A stretch of 64,000 nt of DNA, from positions 48,998,078-49,062,077 of the forward strand of contig NC_091014.1 in assembly GCF_041296385.1 (NCBI RefSeq), read 5' to 3'. Positions 1-11,389 of the stretch are shown here, one piece after another. The stretch's first letter is position 1. Every line of letters starts with the position of its first letter. The position numbers and the translations under genes are program-made. The notes below the pieces were generated by a model. The model was not told where the DNA came from, made no database searches, and worked only from the letters and a program-made list of their open reading frames with translations. The stretch is from Aphelocoma coerulescens. Taxonomy: Eukaryota > Chordata > Aves > Passeriformes > Corvidae.

Positions 1-80
1 ACTTGCCACAGCCCAATGCCCGATTTCTGTCTCAATCTAGGGTTAGGGTTAGGGTTAGGGTTACGCCTAGGGTTAGGCTT
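1..80. repeat. Partial monomer at the left window edge (3' part of an A189)
   Basis: It starts inside the body (acttgccacagccc) with the tctgtctc variant and ends in a tract with four GGG runs. It corresponds to the last 80 bp of monomers 4639-4827, 10840-11028 and 30854-31042. Confidence 0.9.
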
Positions 81-257
81 GAGAAAACCACAAAGCCAGG
101 AGCTCCAGGGATACTCCCCATGCGAAAGGCAGGCCAAGCTTATCGCAGCACAGCCAAAACCTTGCTCCCACTTCTTCATTCTTATTGGAATTCACCACAG
201 CCCAATGCCCGATTTCTGGCTCAAACTAGGGTTAGGGTTACGCCTAGGGTTAGGCTT
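81..257. repeat. Type A monomer, 177 bp (reference copy)
   Basis: A 145-bp body is followed by a 32-bp tract (226-257). The body reads gggatactccccatgcg and aagcttatcgcagcacagcc and ends in a pyrimidine-rich run before the cccaatgc motif. The tract splits cleanly into hexamers: ctaggg, ttaggg, ttacgc, ctaggg, ttaggc, then tt. It contains a HindIII site (aagctt) and, as in nearly all monomers, a SacI site (gagctc). Confidence 0.92.
226..257 (+). repeat. Short telomeric tract of an A177 monomer
   Basis: Two GGGTTA units, a ttacgc spacer hexamer and one more ctaggg-ttaggc pair. It contains three matches to YTAGGGTTR, the known TRF1/TRF2 Myb-domain consensus: 226-234, 232-240 and 244-252. Binding is inference. 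Confidence 0.85.
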
Positions 258-441
258 GAGAAAACCACAAAGCCAGGAGCTCCAGGGACACTCACCATGC
301 GAAAGGCAGGCCAAGTTGAGCACGATACAGTTAAAACCTTGCTCCCTCTTCTTCTTTCTGCTTGGAACTTGCCGCCGCCCAATGCCCCATTTCTGGCCCT
401 AACTTCGGTTATGTTTATGGTTACACCTAGTGTTAGGATTT
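258..441. repeat. Type B monomer, 184 bp (reference copy)
   Basis: The 145-bp body has the B-specific gttgagcacgatacagtt segment in place of the A-specific cttatcgcagcacagcc. The tract (403-441) is 39 bp and reads in the same hexamer register: cttcgg, ttatgt, ttatgg, ttacac, ctagtg, ttagga, then ttt. That is one hexamer plus one base more than in A177, which accounts for the whole 7-bp length difference. Confidence 0.9.
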
Positions 442-630
442 GAGAAATCCACAAAGCCAGGAGCTCCAGGGATACTCAGCATGCGAAAGGCAGGCCAAGC
501 TTATCGCAGCACAGCCAAAACCTTGCTCCCTCTTCTTCATTCTTCTTGGAAGTCGCCACAACCCAATGCCTGATTTCTGGCTCAAACTAGGGTTAGGGTT
601 AGGGTTAGGGTTACGCCTAGGGTTAGGCTT
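442..630. repeat. Type A monomer, 189 bp (reference copy)
   Basis: The body is like that of A177, with the tcttggaagtcgccacaaccc variant. The tract 587-630 holds four consecutive GGGTTA units where A177 has two, so the 12 extra bases are exactly two hexamers. Confidence 0.9.
587..628 (+). repeat. Four-unit telomeric tract of an A189 monomer (G-quadruplex-capable)
   Basis: Hexamers 587-610 give four GGG runs separated by TTA, the arrangement known to form an intramolecular telomeric G-quadruplex. Then come ttacgc (611-616), ctaggg (617-622) and ttaggc (623-628). By my count 99 tracts of this four-run type lie in the window, always on +. Confidence 0.85.
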
Positions 631-775
631 GAGAAAACCACAAAGCCAGGAGCTCCAGGGACACTCACCATGCGAAAGGCAGGCCAAGTTGAGCACGATA
701 CAGTTAAAAGCTTGCTCCCTCTTCTTCTTTCTGCTTGGAACTCACCGCCGCCCAATGCCCCATTTCTGGCTCAAA

Positions 776-814
776 CTAGGGTTATGGTTATGGTTACACC
801 TAGTGTTAGGATTT
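776..814 (+). repeat. Best-preserved telomere-like tract in a B monomer
   Basis: ctaggg, ttatgg, ttatgg, ttacac, ctagtg, ttagga, ttt. Each hexamer is one to three changes from TTAGGG and the register is intact. It links the A-type tract to the more decayed B tracts such as 403-441. Confidence 0.8.
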
Positions 815-2636
815 GAGAAATCCACAAAGCCAGGAGCTCCAGGGATACTCCCCATGCGAAAGGCAGGCCAAGCTGATCGCAGCACAGCCAAAACCTTGCT
901 CCCACTTCTTCATTCTTATTGGAATTCACCACAGCCCAATGCCCGATTTCTGGCTCAAACTAGGGTTAGGGTTACGCCTAGGGTTAGGCTTGAGAAAACC
1001 ACAAAGCCAGGAGCTCCAGGGACACCCACCATGTGAAAGGCAGGCCAAGTTGAGCACGATACAGTTAAAACCTTGCTCCCTCTTCTTCTTTCTGCTTGGA
1101 ACTCGCTGCCGCCCAATGCCCCATTTCTGGCTCAAAATAGGGTTATGGTCGTGGTTACACGTAGTGTTAGGCTTTGAGAAATCCACAAAGCCAGGAGCTC
1201 CAGGGATACTCCCCATGCGAAAGGCAGGCCAAGCTTATCGCAGCACAAGCAAAACCTTGCTCCCACTTCTTCATTCTTATTGGAATTCACCACAGCCCAA
1301 TGCCCGATTTCTGGCTCAAACTAGGGTTAGGGTTACGCCTAGGGTTAGGCTTGAGAAAACCACAAAGCCAGGAGCTCCAGGGACACTCACCATGCGAAAG
1401 GCAGGCCAAGTTGAGCACGATACAGTTAAAACCTTGCTCCCTCTTCTTCTTTCTGCTTGGAACTTGCCGCCGCCCAATGCCCCATTTCTGGCCCTAACTT
1501 CGGTTATGTTTATGGTTACACCTAGTGTTAGGATTTGAGAAATCCACAAAGCCAGGAGCTCCAGGGATACTCAGCATGCGAAAGGCAGGCCAAGCTTATC
1601 GCAGCACAGCCAAAACCTTGCTCCCACTTCTTCATTCTTCTTGGAAGTCGCCACAACCCAATGCCTGATTTCTGGCTCAAACTAGGGTTAGGGTTAGGGT
1701 TAGGGTTATGCCTAGGGTAAGGTTTGAGAAAACCACAAAGCCAGGAGCTCCAGGGACACTCACCATGTGAAAGGCAGGCCAAGTTGAGCACGATACAGTT
1801 AAAAGCTTGCTCCCTCTTCTTCTTTCTGCTTGGAACTCGCCGCCGCCCAATGCCCCATTTCTGGCTCCAACTAGGATTATGGTCGTGGTTACACCTAGTG
1901 TTAGGGTTTGAGAAATCCACAAAGCCAGGAGCTCCAGGGATACTCAGCATGCGAAAGGCAGGCCAAGCTTATCGCAGCACAGCCAAAACCTTGCTCCCAC
2001 TTCTTCATTCTTCTTGGAAGTCGCCACAACCCAATGCCCCATTTCTGGCTCAATCTAGGGTTAGGGTTAGGGTTAGGGTTACGCCTAGGGTTAGGCTTGA
2101 GAAACCCACAAAGCCAGGAGCTCCAGGGATACTCAGCATGCGAAAGGCAGGCCAAGCTTATCGCAGCACAGCCAAAACCTTGCTCCCACTTCTTCTTTCT
2201 TATTGGAATTCACCACAGCCCAATGCCCGATTTCTGGCTCAAACTAGGGTTAGGGTTACGCCTAGGGTTAGGCTTGAGAAAACCACAAAGCCAGGAGCTC
2301 CAGGGACACCCACCATGCGAAAGGCAGGCCAAGTTGAGCACGATACAGTTAAAACCTTGCTCCCTCTTCTTCTTTCTGCTTGGAACTCGCTGCCGCCCAA
2401 TGCCCCATTTCTGGCTCAAAATAGGGTTATGGTCGTGGTTACACCTAGTGTTAGGCTTTGAGAAATCCACAAAGCCAGGAGCTCCAGGGATACTCCCCAT
2501 GCGAAAGGCAGGCCAAGCTTATCGCAGCACAAGCAAAACCTTGCTCCCTCTTCTTCATTCTTCTTGGAACTTGCCACAGCCCAATGCCCGATTTCTGGCT
2601 CAATCTAGGGTTAGGGTTACACCTAGGGTTAGGCTT

Positions 2637-2819
2637 GAGAAAACCACAAAGCCAGGAGCTCCAGGGACACTCACCATGCGAAAGGCAGGCCAAGTTGAGC
2701 ACGATACAGTTAAAACCTTGCTCCCTCTTCTTCTTTCTGCTTGGAACGCGCCGTCGCCCAATGCCCCATTTCTGGCTCAAACTAGGTTATGGTTATGGTT
2801 ACACCTAGTGTTAGGGTTT
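2637..2819. repeat. Type B monomer, 183 bp
   Basis: The tract starts actaggttatgg, one G fewer than the actagggttatgg of monomer 631-814. The same one-base deletion marks 4090-4272, 10107-10289 (with gttatgctt) and 19845-20028. Confidence 0.8.
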
Positions 2820-5188
2820 GAGAAATCCATAAAACCAGGAGCTCCAGGGATACTCAGCATGCGAAAGGCAGGCCAAGCTTATCGCAGCACAGCCAAAACC
2901 TTGCTCCCACTTCTTCATTCTTCTTGGAAGTCGCCACAACCCAATGCCTGATTTCTGGCTCAATCTAGGGTTAGGGTTAGGGTTAGGGTTATGCCTAGGG
3001 TTAGGCTTGAGAAAACCACAAAGCCAGGAGCTCCAGGGATACTCCCCATGCGAAAGGCAGGCCAAGCTTATCGCAGCACAGCCAAAACCTTGCTCTCACT
3101 TCTTCATTCTTCTTGGGATTCACCACAGCCCAATGCCCGATTTCTGGCTCAAACTAGGGTTAGGGTTATGCCTAGGGTTAGGCTTGAAAAAACCACAAAG
3201 CAAGGAGCTCCAGGGACACTCACCATGTGAAAGGCAGGCCAAGTTGAGCACGATACAGTTAAAACCTTGCTCCCTCTTCCTCTTTCTGCTTGGAACTCAC
3301 CGCCACCCAATGTCCCATTTCTGGCCCAAACTTCGGTTATGTTTATGGTTACACCTAGTGTTAGGATTTGAGAAATCCACAAAGCCAGGAGCTCCAGGGA
3401 TACTCACCATGCAAAAGGCAGGCCAAGCTTATCGCAGCACAGCCAAAACCTTGCTCCCTCTTCTTCATTCTTCTTGGAAGTCGCCACAACCCAATGCCTG
3501 ATTTCTGGCTCAATCTAGGGTTAGGGTTAGGGTTAGGGTTACGCCTAGGGTTAGGCTTGAGAAAACCACAAAGCCAGGAGCTCCAGGGATACTCCCCATG
3601 CGAAAGGCAGGCCAAGCTTATCGCAGCACAGCCAAAACCTTGCTCCCACTTCTTCATTCTTATTGGAATTCACCACAGCCCAATGCCCGATTTCTGGCTC
3701 AAACTAGGGTTAGGGTTACGCCTAGGGTAAGGTTTGAGAAAACCACAAAGCCAGGAGCTCCAGGGATACTCCCCATGCGAAAGGCAGGCCAAGCTTATCG
3801 CAGCACAGCCAAAACCTTGCTCCCACTTCTTCATTCTTATTGGAATTCACCACAGCCCAATGCCTGATTTCTGGCTCAAACTAGGCTTAGGGTTACGCCT
3901 AGGGTTAGGCTTGAGAAAACCACAAAGCCAGGAGATCCAGGGACACTCCCCATGCGAAAGGCAGGCCAAGCTTATCGCAGCACAGCCAAAACCTTGCTCC
4001 CTCTTCTTCATTCTTATTGGAACTTGCCACAGCCCAATGCCCGATTTCTGGCTCAATCTAGGGTTAGGGTTACGCCTAGGGTAAGGTTTGAGAAAACCAC
4101 AAAGCCAGGAGCTCCAGGGACACTCACCATGCGAAAGGCAGGCCAAGTTGAGCACGATACAGTTAAAACCTTGCTCCCTCTTCTTCTTTCTGCTTGGAAC
4201 TTGCCGCCGCCCAATGCCCCATTTCTGGCTCAAACTAGGTTATGGTTATGGTTACACCTAGTGTTAGGATTTGAGAAATCCACAAAGCCAGGAGCTCCAG
4301 GGATACTCCCCATGCGAAAGGCAGGCCAAGCTTATCGCAGCACAGCCAAAACCTTGCTCCCTCTTCTTCATTCTTCTTGGAAGTCGCCACAACCCAATGC
4401 CTGATTTCTGGCTCAATCTAGGGTTAGGGTTAGGGTTAGGGTTACGCCTAGGGTTAGGCTTGAGAAACCCACAAAGCCAGGAGCTCCAGGGATACTCCCC
4501 ATGCGAAAGGCAGGCCAAGCTTATCGCAGCACAGCCAAAACCTTGCTCCCACTTCTTCATTCTTATTGGAATTCACCACAGCCCAATGCCCGATTTCTGG
4601 CTCAAACTAGGGTTAGGGTTACGCCTAGGGTAAGGTTTGAGAAAACCACAAAGCCAGGAGCTCCAGGGATACTCCCCATGCGAAAGGCAGGCCAAGCTTA
4701 TCGCAGCACAAGCAAAACCTTGCTCCCTCTTCTTCATTCTTCTTGGAACTTGCCACAGCCCAATGCCCGATTTCTGTCTCAATCTAGGGTTAGGGTTAGG
4801 GTTAGGGTTACGCCTAGGGTTAGGCTTGAGAAAACCACAAAGCCAGGAGCTCCAGGGATACTCCCCATGCGAAAGGCAGGCCAAGCTTATCGCAGCACAG
4901 CCAAAACCTTGCTCCCACTTCTTCATTCTTATTGGAATTCACCACAGCCCAATGCCCGATTTCTGGCTCAAACTAGGGTTAGGGTTACGCCTAGGGTTAG
5001 GCTTGAGAAAACCACAAAGCCAGGAGCTCCAGGGACACTCACCATGCGAAAGGCAGGCCAAGTTGAGCACGATACAGTTAAAACCTTGCTCCCTCTTCTT
5101 CTTTCTGCTTGGAACTTGCCGCCGCCCAATGCCCCATTTCTGGCCCTAACTTCGGTTATGTTTATGGTTACACCTAGTGTTAGGATTT

Positions 5189-5371
5189 GAGAAATCCACA
5201 AAGCCAGGAGCTCCAGGGATACTCAGCATGCGAAAGGCAGGCCAAGCTTATCGCAGCACAGCCAAAACCTTGCTCCCTCTTCTTCATTCTTCTTGGAAGT
5301 CGCCACAACCCAATGCCTGATTTCTGGCTCAAACTAGGGTTAGGGTTAGGGTTACGCCTAGGGTTAGGCTT
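5189..5371. repeat. Type A monomer, 183 bp (three GGGTTA units)
   Basis: P2 counterpart of 442-630 that lacks one TTAGGG; the rest is the same. Its super-unit 2 copy is 36151-36333. Other 183-bp A monomers, as at 11763-11945 and 18191-18373, belong to the six-monomer subunit. Confidence 0.88.
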
Positions 5372-8300
5372 GAGAAAACCACAAAGCCAGGAGCTCCAGG
5401 GACACTCACCATGCGAAAGGCAGGCCAAGTTGAGCACGATACAGTTAAAAGCTTGCTCCCTCTTCTTCTTTCTGCTTGGAACTCACCGCCGCCCAATGCC
5501 CCATTTCTGGCTCAAACTAGGGTTATGGTTATGGTTACACCTAGTGTTAGGATTTGAGAAATCCACAAAGCCAGGAGCTCCAGGGATACTCCCCATGCGA
5601 AAGGCAGGCCAAGCTGATCGCAGCACAGCCAAAACCTTGCTCCCACTTCTTCATTCTTATTGGAATTCACCACAGCCCAATGCCCGATTTCTGGCTCAAA
5701 CTAGGGTTAGGGTTACGCCTAGGGTTAGGCTTGAGAAAACCACAAAGCCAGGAGCTCCAGGGACACCCACCATGTGAAAGGCAGGCCAAGTTGAGCACGA
5801 TACAGTTAAAACCTTGCTCCCTCTTCTTCTTTCTGCTTGGAACTCGCTGCCGCCCAATGCCCCATTTCTGGCTCAAAATAGGGTTATGGTCGTGGTTACA
5901 CCTAGTGTTAGGCTTTGAGAAATCCACAAAGCCAGGAGCTCCAGGGATACTCCCCATGCGAAAGGCAGGCCAAGCTTATCGCAGCACAAGCAAAACCTTG
6001 CTCCCACTTCTTCATTCTTATTGGAATTCACCACAGCCCAATGCCCGATTTCTGGCTCAAACTAGGGTTAGGGTTACGCCTAGGGTTAGGCTTGAGAAAA
6101 CCACAAAGCCAGGAGCTCCAGGGACACTCACCATGCGAAAGGCAGGCCAAGTTGAGCACGATACAGTTAAAACCTTGCTCCCTCTTCTTCTTTCTGCTTG
6201 GAACTTGCCGCCGCCCAATGCCCCATTTCTGGCCCTAACTTCGGTTATGTTTATGGTTACACCTAGTGTTAGGATTTGAGAAATCCACAAAGCCAGGAGC
6301 TCCAGGGATACTCAGCATGCGAAAGGCAGGCCAAGCTTATCGCAGCACAGCCAAAACCTTGCTCCCACTTCTTCATTCTTCTTGGAAGTCGCCACAACCC
6401 AATGCCTGATTTCTGGCTCAAACTAGGGTTAGGGTTAGGGTTAGGGTTATGCCTAGGGTAAGGTTTGAGAAAACCACAAAGCCAGGAGCTCCAGGGACAC
6501 TCACCATGTGAAAGGCAGGCCAAGTTGAGCACGATACAGTTAAAAGCTTGCTCCCTCTTCTTCTTTCTGCTTGGAACTCGCCGCCGCCCAATGCCCCATT
6601 TCTGGCTCCAACTAGGATTATGGTCGTGGTTACACCTAGTGTTAGGGTTTGAGAAATCCACAAAGCCAGGAGCTCCAGGGATACTCAGCATGCGAAAGGC
6701 AGGCCAAGCTTATCGCAGCACAGCCAAAACCTTGCTCCCACTTCTTCATTCTTCTTGGAAGTCGCCACAACCCAATGCCCCATTTCTGGCTCAATCTAGG
6801 GTTAGGGTTAGGGTTAGGGTTACGCCTAGGGTTAGGCTTGAGAAACCCACAAAGCCAGGAGCTCCAGGGATACTCAGCATGCGAAAGGCAGGCCAAGCTT
6901 ATCGCAGCACAGCCAAAACCTTGCTCCCACTTCTTCTTTCTTATTGGAATTCACCACAGCCCAATGCCCGATTTCTGGCTCAAACTAGGGTTAGGGTTAC
7001 GCCTAGGGTTAGGCTTGAGAAAACCACAAAGCCAGGAGCTCCAGGGACACCCACCATGCGAAAGGCAGGCCAAGTTGAGCACGATACAGTTAAAACCTTG
7101 CTCCCTCTTCTTCTTTCTGCTTGGAACTCGCTGCCGCCCAATGCCCCATTTCTGGCTCAAAATAGGGTTATGGTCGTGGTTACACCTAGTGTTAGGCTTT
7201 GAGAAATCCACAAAGCCAGGAGCTCCAGGGATACTCCCCATGCGAAAGGCAGGCCAAGCTTATCGCAGCACAAGCAAAACCTTGCTCCCTCTTCTTCATT
7301 CTTCTTGGAACTTGCCACAGCCCAATGCCCGATTTCTGGCTCAATCTAGGGTTAGGGTTACACCTAGGGTTAGGCTTGAGAAAACCACAAAGCCAGGAGC
7401 TCCAGGGACACTCACCATGCGAAAGGCAGGCCAAGTTGAGCACGATACAGTTAAAACCTTGCTCCCTCTTCTTCTTTCTGCTTGGAACGCGCCGTCGCCC
7501 AATGCCCCATTTCTGGCTCAAACTAGGTTATGGTTATGGTTACACCTAGTGTTAGGGTTTGAGAAATCCATAAAACCAGGAGCTCCAGGGATACTCAGCA
7601 TGCGAAAGGCAGGCCAAGCTTATCGCAGCACAGCCAAAACCTTGCTCCCACTTCTTCATTCTTCTTGGAAGTCGCCACAACCCAATGCCTGATTTCTGGC
7701 TCAATCTAGGGTTAGGGTTAGGGTTAGGGTTATGCCTAGGGTTAGGCTTGAGAAAACCACAAAGCCAGGAGCTCCAGGGATACTCCCCATGCGAAAGGCA
7801 GGCCAAGCTTATCGCAGCACAGCCAAAACCTTGCTCTCACTTCTTCATTCTTCTTGGGATTCACCACAGCCCAATGCCCGATTTCTGGCTCAAACTAGGG
7901 TTAGGGTTATGCCTAGGGTTAGGCTTGAAAAAACCACAAAGCAAGGAGCTCCAGGGACACTCACCATGTGAAAGGCAGGCCAAGTTGAGCACGATACAGT
8001 TAAAACCTTGCTCCCTCTTCCTCTTTCTGCTTGGAACTCACCGCCACCCAATGTCCCATTTCTGGCCCAAACTTCGGTTATGTTTATGGTTACACCTAGT
8101 GTTAGGATTTGAGAAATCCACAAAGCCAGGAGCTCCAGGGATACTCACCATGCAAAAGGCAGGCCAAGCTTATCGCAGCACAGCCAAAACCTTGCTCCCT
8201 CTTCTTCATTCTTCTTGGAAGTCGCCACAACCCAATGCCTGATTTCTGGCTCAATCTAGGGTTAGGGTTAGGGTTAGGGTTACGCCTAGGGTTAGGCTTG

Positions 8301-9379
8301 AGAAAACCACAAAGCCAGGAGCTCCAGGGATACTCCCCATGCGAAAGGCAGGCCAAGCTTATCGCAGCACAGCCAAAACCTTGCTCCCACTTCTTCATTC
8401 TTATTGGAATTCACCACAGCCCAATGCCCGATTTCTGGCTCAAACTAGGGTTAGGGTTACGCCTAGGGTAAGGTTTGAGAAAACCACAAAGCCAGGAGCT
8501 CCAGGGATACTCCCCATGCGAAAGGCAGGCCAAGCTTATCGCAGCACAGCCAAAACCTTGCTCCCACTTCTTCATTCTTATTGGAATTCACCACAGCCCA
8601 ATGCCTGATTTCTGGCTCAAACTAGGCTTAGGGTTACGCCTAGGGTTAGGCTTGAGAAAACCACAAAGCCAGGAGATCCAGGGACACTCCCCATGCGAAA
8701 GGCAGGCCAAGCTTATCGCAGCACAGCCAAAACCTTGCTCCCTCTTCTTCATTCTTATTGGAACTTGCCACAGCCCAATGCCCGATTTCTGGCTCAATCT
8801 AGGGTTAGGGTTACGCCTAGGGTAAGGTTTGAGAAAACCACAAAGCCAGGAGCTCCAGGGACACTCACCATGCGAAAGGCAGGCCAAGTTGAGCACGATA
8901 CAGTTAAAACCTTGCTCCCTCTTCTTCTTTCTGCTTGGAACTTGCCGCCGCCCAATGCCCCATTTCTGGCTCAAACTAGGTTATGGTTATGGTTACACCT
9001 AGTGTTAGGATTTGAGAAATCCACAAAGCCAGGAGCTCCAGGGATACTCCCCATGCGAAAGGCAGGCCAAGCTTATCGCAGCACAGCCAAAACCTTGCTC
9101 CCTCTTCTTCATTCTTCTTGGAAGTCGCCACAACCCAATGCCTGATTTCTGGCTCAATCTAGGGTTAGGGTTAGGGTTAGGGTTACGCCTAGGGTTAGGC
9201 TTGAGAAACCCACAAAGCCAGGAGCTCCAGGGATACTCCCCATGCGAAAGGCAGGCCAAGCTTATCGCAGCACAGCCAAAACCTTGCTCCCACTTCTTCA
9301 TTCTTATTGGAATTCACCACAGCCCAATGCCCGATTTCTGGCTCAAACTAGGGTTAGGGTTACGCCTAGGGTAAGGTTT

Positions 9380-9556
9380 GAGAAAACCACAAAGCCAGGA
9401 GCTCCAGGGATACTCCCCATGCGAAAGGCAGGCCAAGCTTATCGCAGCACAGCCAAAACCTTGCTCCCACTTCTTCATTCTTCTTGGAATTTGATACAGC
9501 CCAATGCCCGATTTCTGGCTCAAACTAGGGTTAGGGTTACGCCTAGGGTTAGGCTT
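9380..9556. repeat. Junction monomer at the P2-to-Q boundary
   Basis: A 177-bp A-type unit that replaces two successive monomers of P1 (4639-4827 and 4828-5004). It carries a private reading ggaatttgatacagcc, differing at 9490 and 9494-9495 from the usual ggaacttgccacagcc. The downstream unit 9557-9740 corresponds to 5005-5188, so one monomer has been lost. Copies with the same private bases occur at 29394-29570 and 40342-40518. A within-monomer unequal exchange explains this best; that is inference. Confidence 0.7.
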
Positions 9557-11389
9557 GAGAAAACCACAAAGCCAGGAGCTCCAGGGACACTCACCATGCG
9601 AAAGGCAGGCCAAGTTGAGCACGATACAGTTAAAACCTTGCTCCCTCTTCTTCTTTCTGCTTGGAACTTGCCGCCGCCCAATGCCCCATTTCTGGCCCTA
9701 ACTTCGGTTATGTTTATGGTTACACCTAGTGTTAGGATTTGAGAAATCCACAAAGCCAGGAGCTCCAGGGATACTCAGCATGCGAAAGGCAGGCCAAGCT
9801 TATCGCAGCACAGCCAAAACCTTGCTCCCACTTCTTCATTCTTCTTGGAAGTCGCCACAACCCAATGCCTGATTTCTGGCTCAATCTAGGGTTAGGGTTA
9901 GGGTTAGGGTTATGCCTAGGGTAAGGCTTGAGAAAACCACAAAGCCAGGAGCTCCAGGGACACTCCCCATGCGAAAGGCAGGCCAAGCTTATCGCAGCAC
10001 AGCCAAAACCTTGCTCCCTCTTCTTCATTCTTCTTGGAACTTGCCACAGCCCAATGCCCGATTTCTGGCTCAAACTAGGGTTAGGGTTACGCCTAGGGTT
10101 AGGCTTGAGAAAACCACAAAGCCAGGAGCTCCAGGGACACTCACCATGCGAAAGGCAGGCCAAGTTGAGCACGATACAGTTAAAACCTTGCTCCCTCTTC
10201 TTCTTTCTGCTTGGAACTCACCGTCGCCCAATGCCCCATTTCTGGCTCAAACTAGGTTATGCTTATGGTTACACCTAGTGTTAGGACTTGAGAAATCCAC
10301 AAAGCCAGGAGCTCCAGGGATACTCCCCATGCGAAAGGCAGGCCAAGCTTATCGCAGCACAGCCAAAACCTTGCTCCCTCTTCTTCATTCTTCTTGGAAG
10401 TCGCCACAACCCAATGCCTGATTTCTGGCTCAATCTAGGGTTAGGGTTAGGGTTAGGGTTACGCCTAGGGTTAGGCTTGAGAAACCCACAAAGCCAGGAG
10501 CTCCAGGGATACTCACCATGCGAAAGGCAGGCCAAGCTTATCGCAGCACAAGCAAAACCTTGCTCCCTCTTCTTCATTCTTCTTGGAACTTGCCACAGCC
10601 CAATGCCCGATTTCTGGCTCAATCTAGGGTTAGGGTTACGCCTAGGGTTAGGCTTGAGAAAACCACAAAGCCAGGAGCTCCAGGGACACTCACCATGCGA
10701 AAGGCAGGCCAAGTTGAGCACGATACAGTTAAAACCTTGCTCCCTCTTCTTCTTTCTGCTTGGAACTCGCTGCCGCCCAATGCCACATTTCTGGCTCAAA
10801 ATAGGGTTATGGTCGTGGTTACACCTAGTGTTAGGGTTTGAGAAATCCACAAAGCCAGGAGCTCCAGGGATACTCAGCATGCGAAAGGCAGGCCAAGCTT
10901 ATCGCAGCACAAGCAAAACCTTGCTCCCTCTTCTTCATTCTTCTTGGAACTTGCCACAGCCCAATGCCCGATTTCTGTCTCAATCTAGGGTTAGGGTTAG
11001 GGTTAGGGTTACGCCTAGGGTTAGGCTTGAGAAAACCACAAAGCCAGGAGCTCCAGGGATACTCCCCATGCGAAAGGCAGGCCAAGCTTATCGCAGCACA
11101 GCCAAAACCTTGCTCCCACTTCTTCATTCTTATTGGAATTCACCACAGCCCAATGCCCGATTTCTGGCTCAAACTAGGGTTAGGGTTACGCCTAGGGTTA
11201 GGCTTGAGAAAACCACAAAGCCAGGAGCTCCAGGGACACTCACCATGCGAAAGGCAGGCCAAGTTGAGCACGATACAGTTAAAACCTTGCTCCCTCTTCT
11301 TCTTTCTGCTTGGAACTTGCCGCCGCCCAATGCCCCATTTCTGGCCCTAACTTCGGTTATGTTTATGGTTACACCTAGTGTTAGGATTT

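Larger units (their letters stand above)
81..4827. repeat. Higher-order repeat P, copy 1 (26 monomers, 4747 bp)
   Basis: Monomer order from gagaaa starts is A B A B A B A B A B A A B A B A A B A A A A B A A A. It begins with strict A-B dimers and ends in A-rich runs. Unit lengths are 177 or 189 for A and 184 for B, with two B monomers of 183 bp (2637-2819 and 4090-4272). Monomer 3913-4089 carries the rare 'gagatcc' in place of 'gagctcc', and 3186-3369 starts gaaaaa instead of gagaaa. The same series follows directly from 4828. Confidence 0.9.
4828..9556. repeat. Higher-order repeat P, copy 2 (26 monomers, 4729 bp)
   Basis: It is in tandem with P1. The offset to P1 is 4747 bp up to about 5340 and 4741 bp after it, because monomer 5189-5371 has one TTAGGG fewer than its partner 442-630. 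Correspondence continues to 9379. The last unit (9380-9556) is not the 189-bp A monomer of P1 (4639-4827) but a 177-bp unit with its own substitutions, after which the array passes to Q through the B monomer 9557-9740. The end of P2 is therefore a rearrangement point. Confidence 0.88.

Noticed and set aside
102..109. 8-bp palindrome ggagctcc in nearly every monomer as a possible operator or recombinase site
   Set aside because: It is too short and is simply a conserved part of the body; it serves only as a restriction (SacI) marker of the unit.
330..362. Pyrimidine-rich run in each monomer as a splice acceptor or triplex site
   Set aside because: The tract is broken by G and A, has no branch point or exon context, and is shared by all monomers as part of the body.
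395..405. CCCTAA (C-strand telomere hexamer) in B monomers within tctggccctaac, suggesting an inverted tract
   Set aside because: It is a single hexamer at the place where other monomers read ggctcaaactag, explained by a few substitutions; no tandem CCCTAA exists on +.
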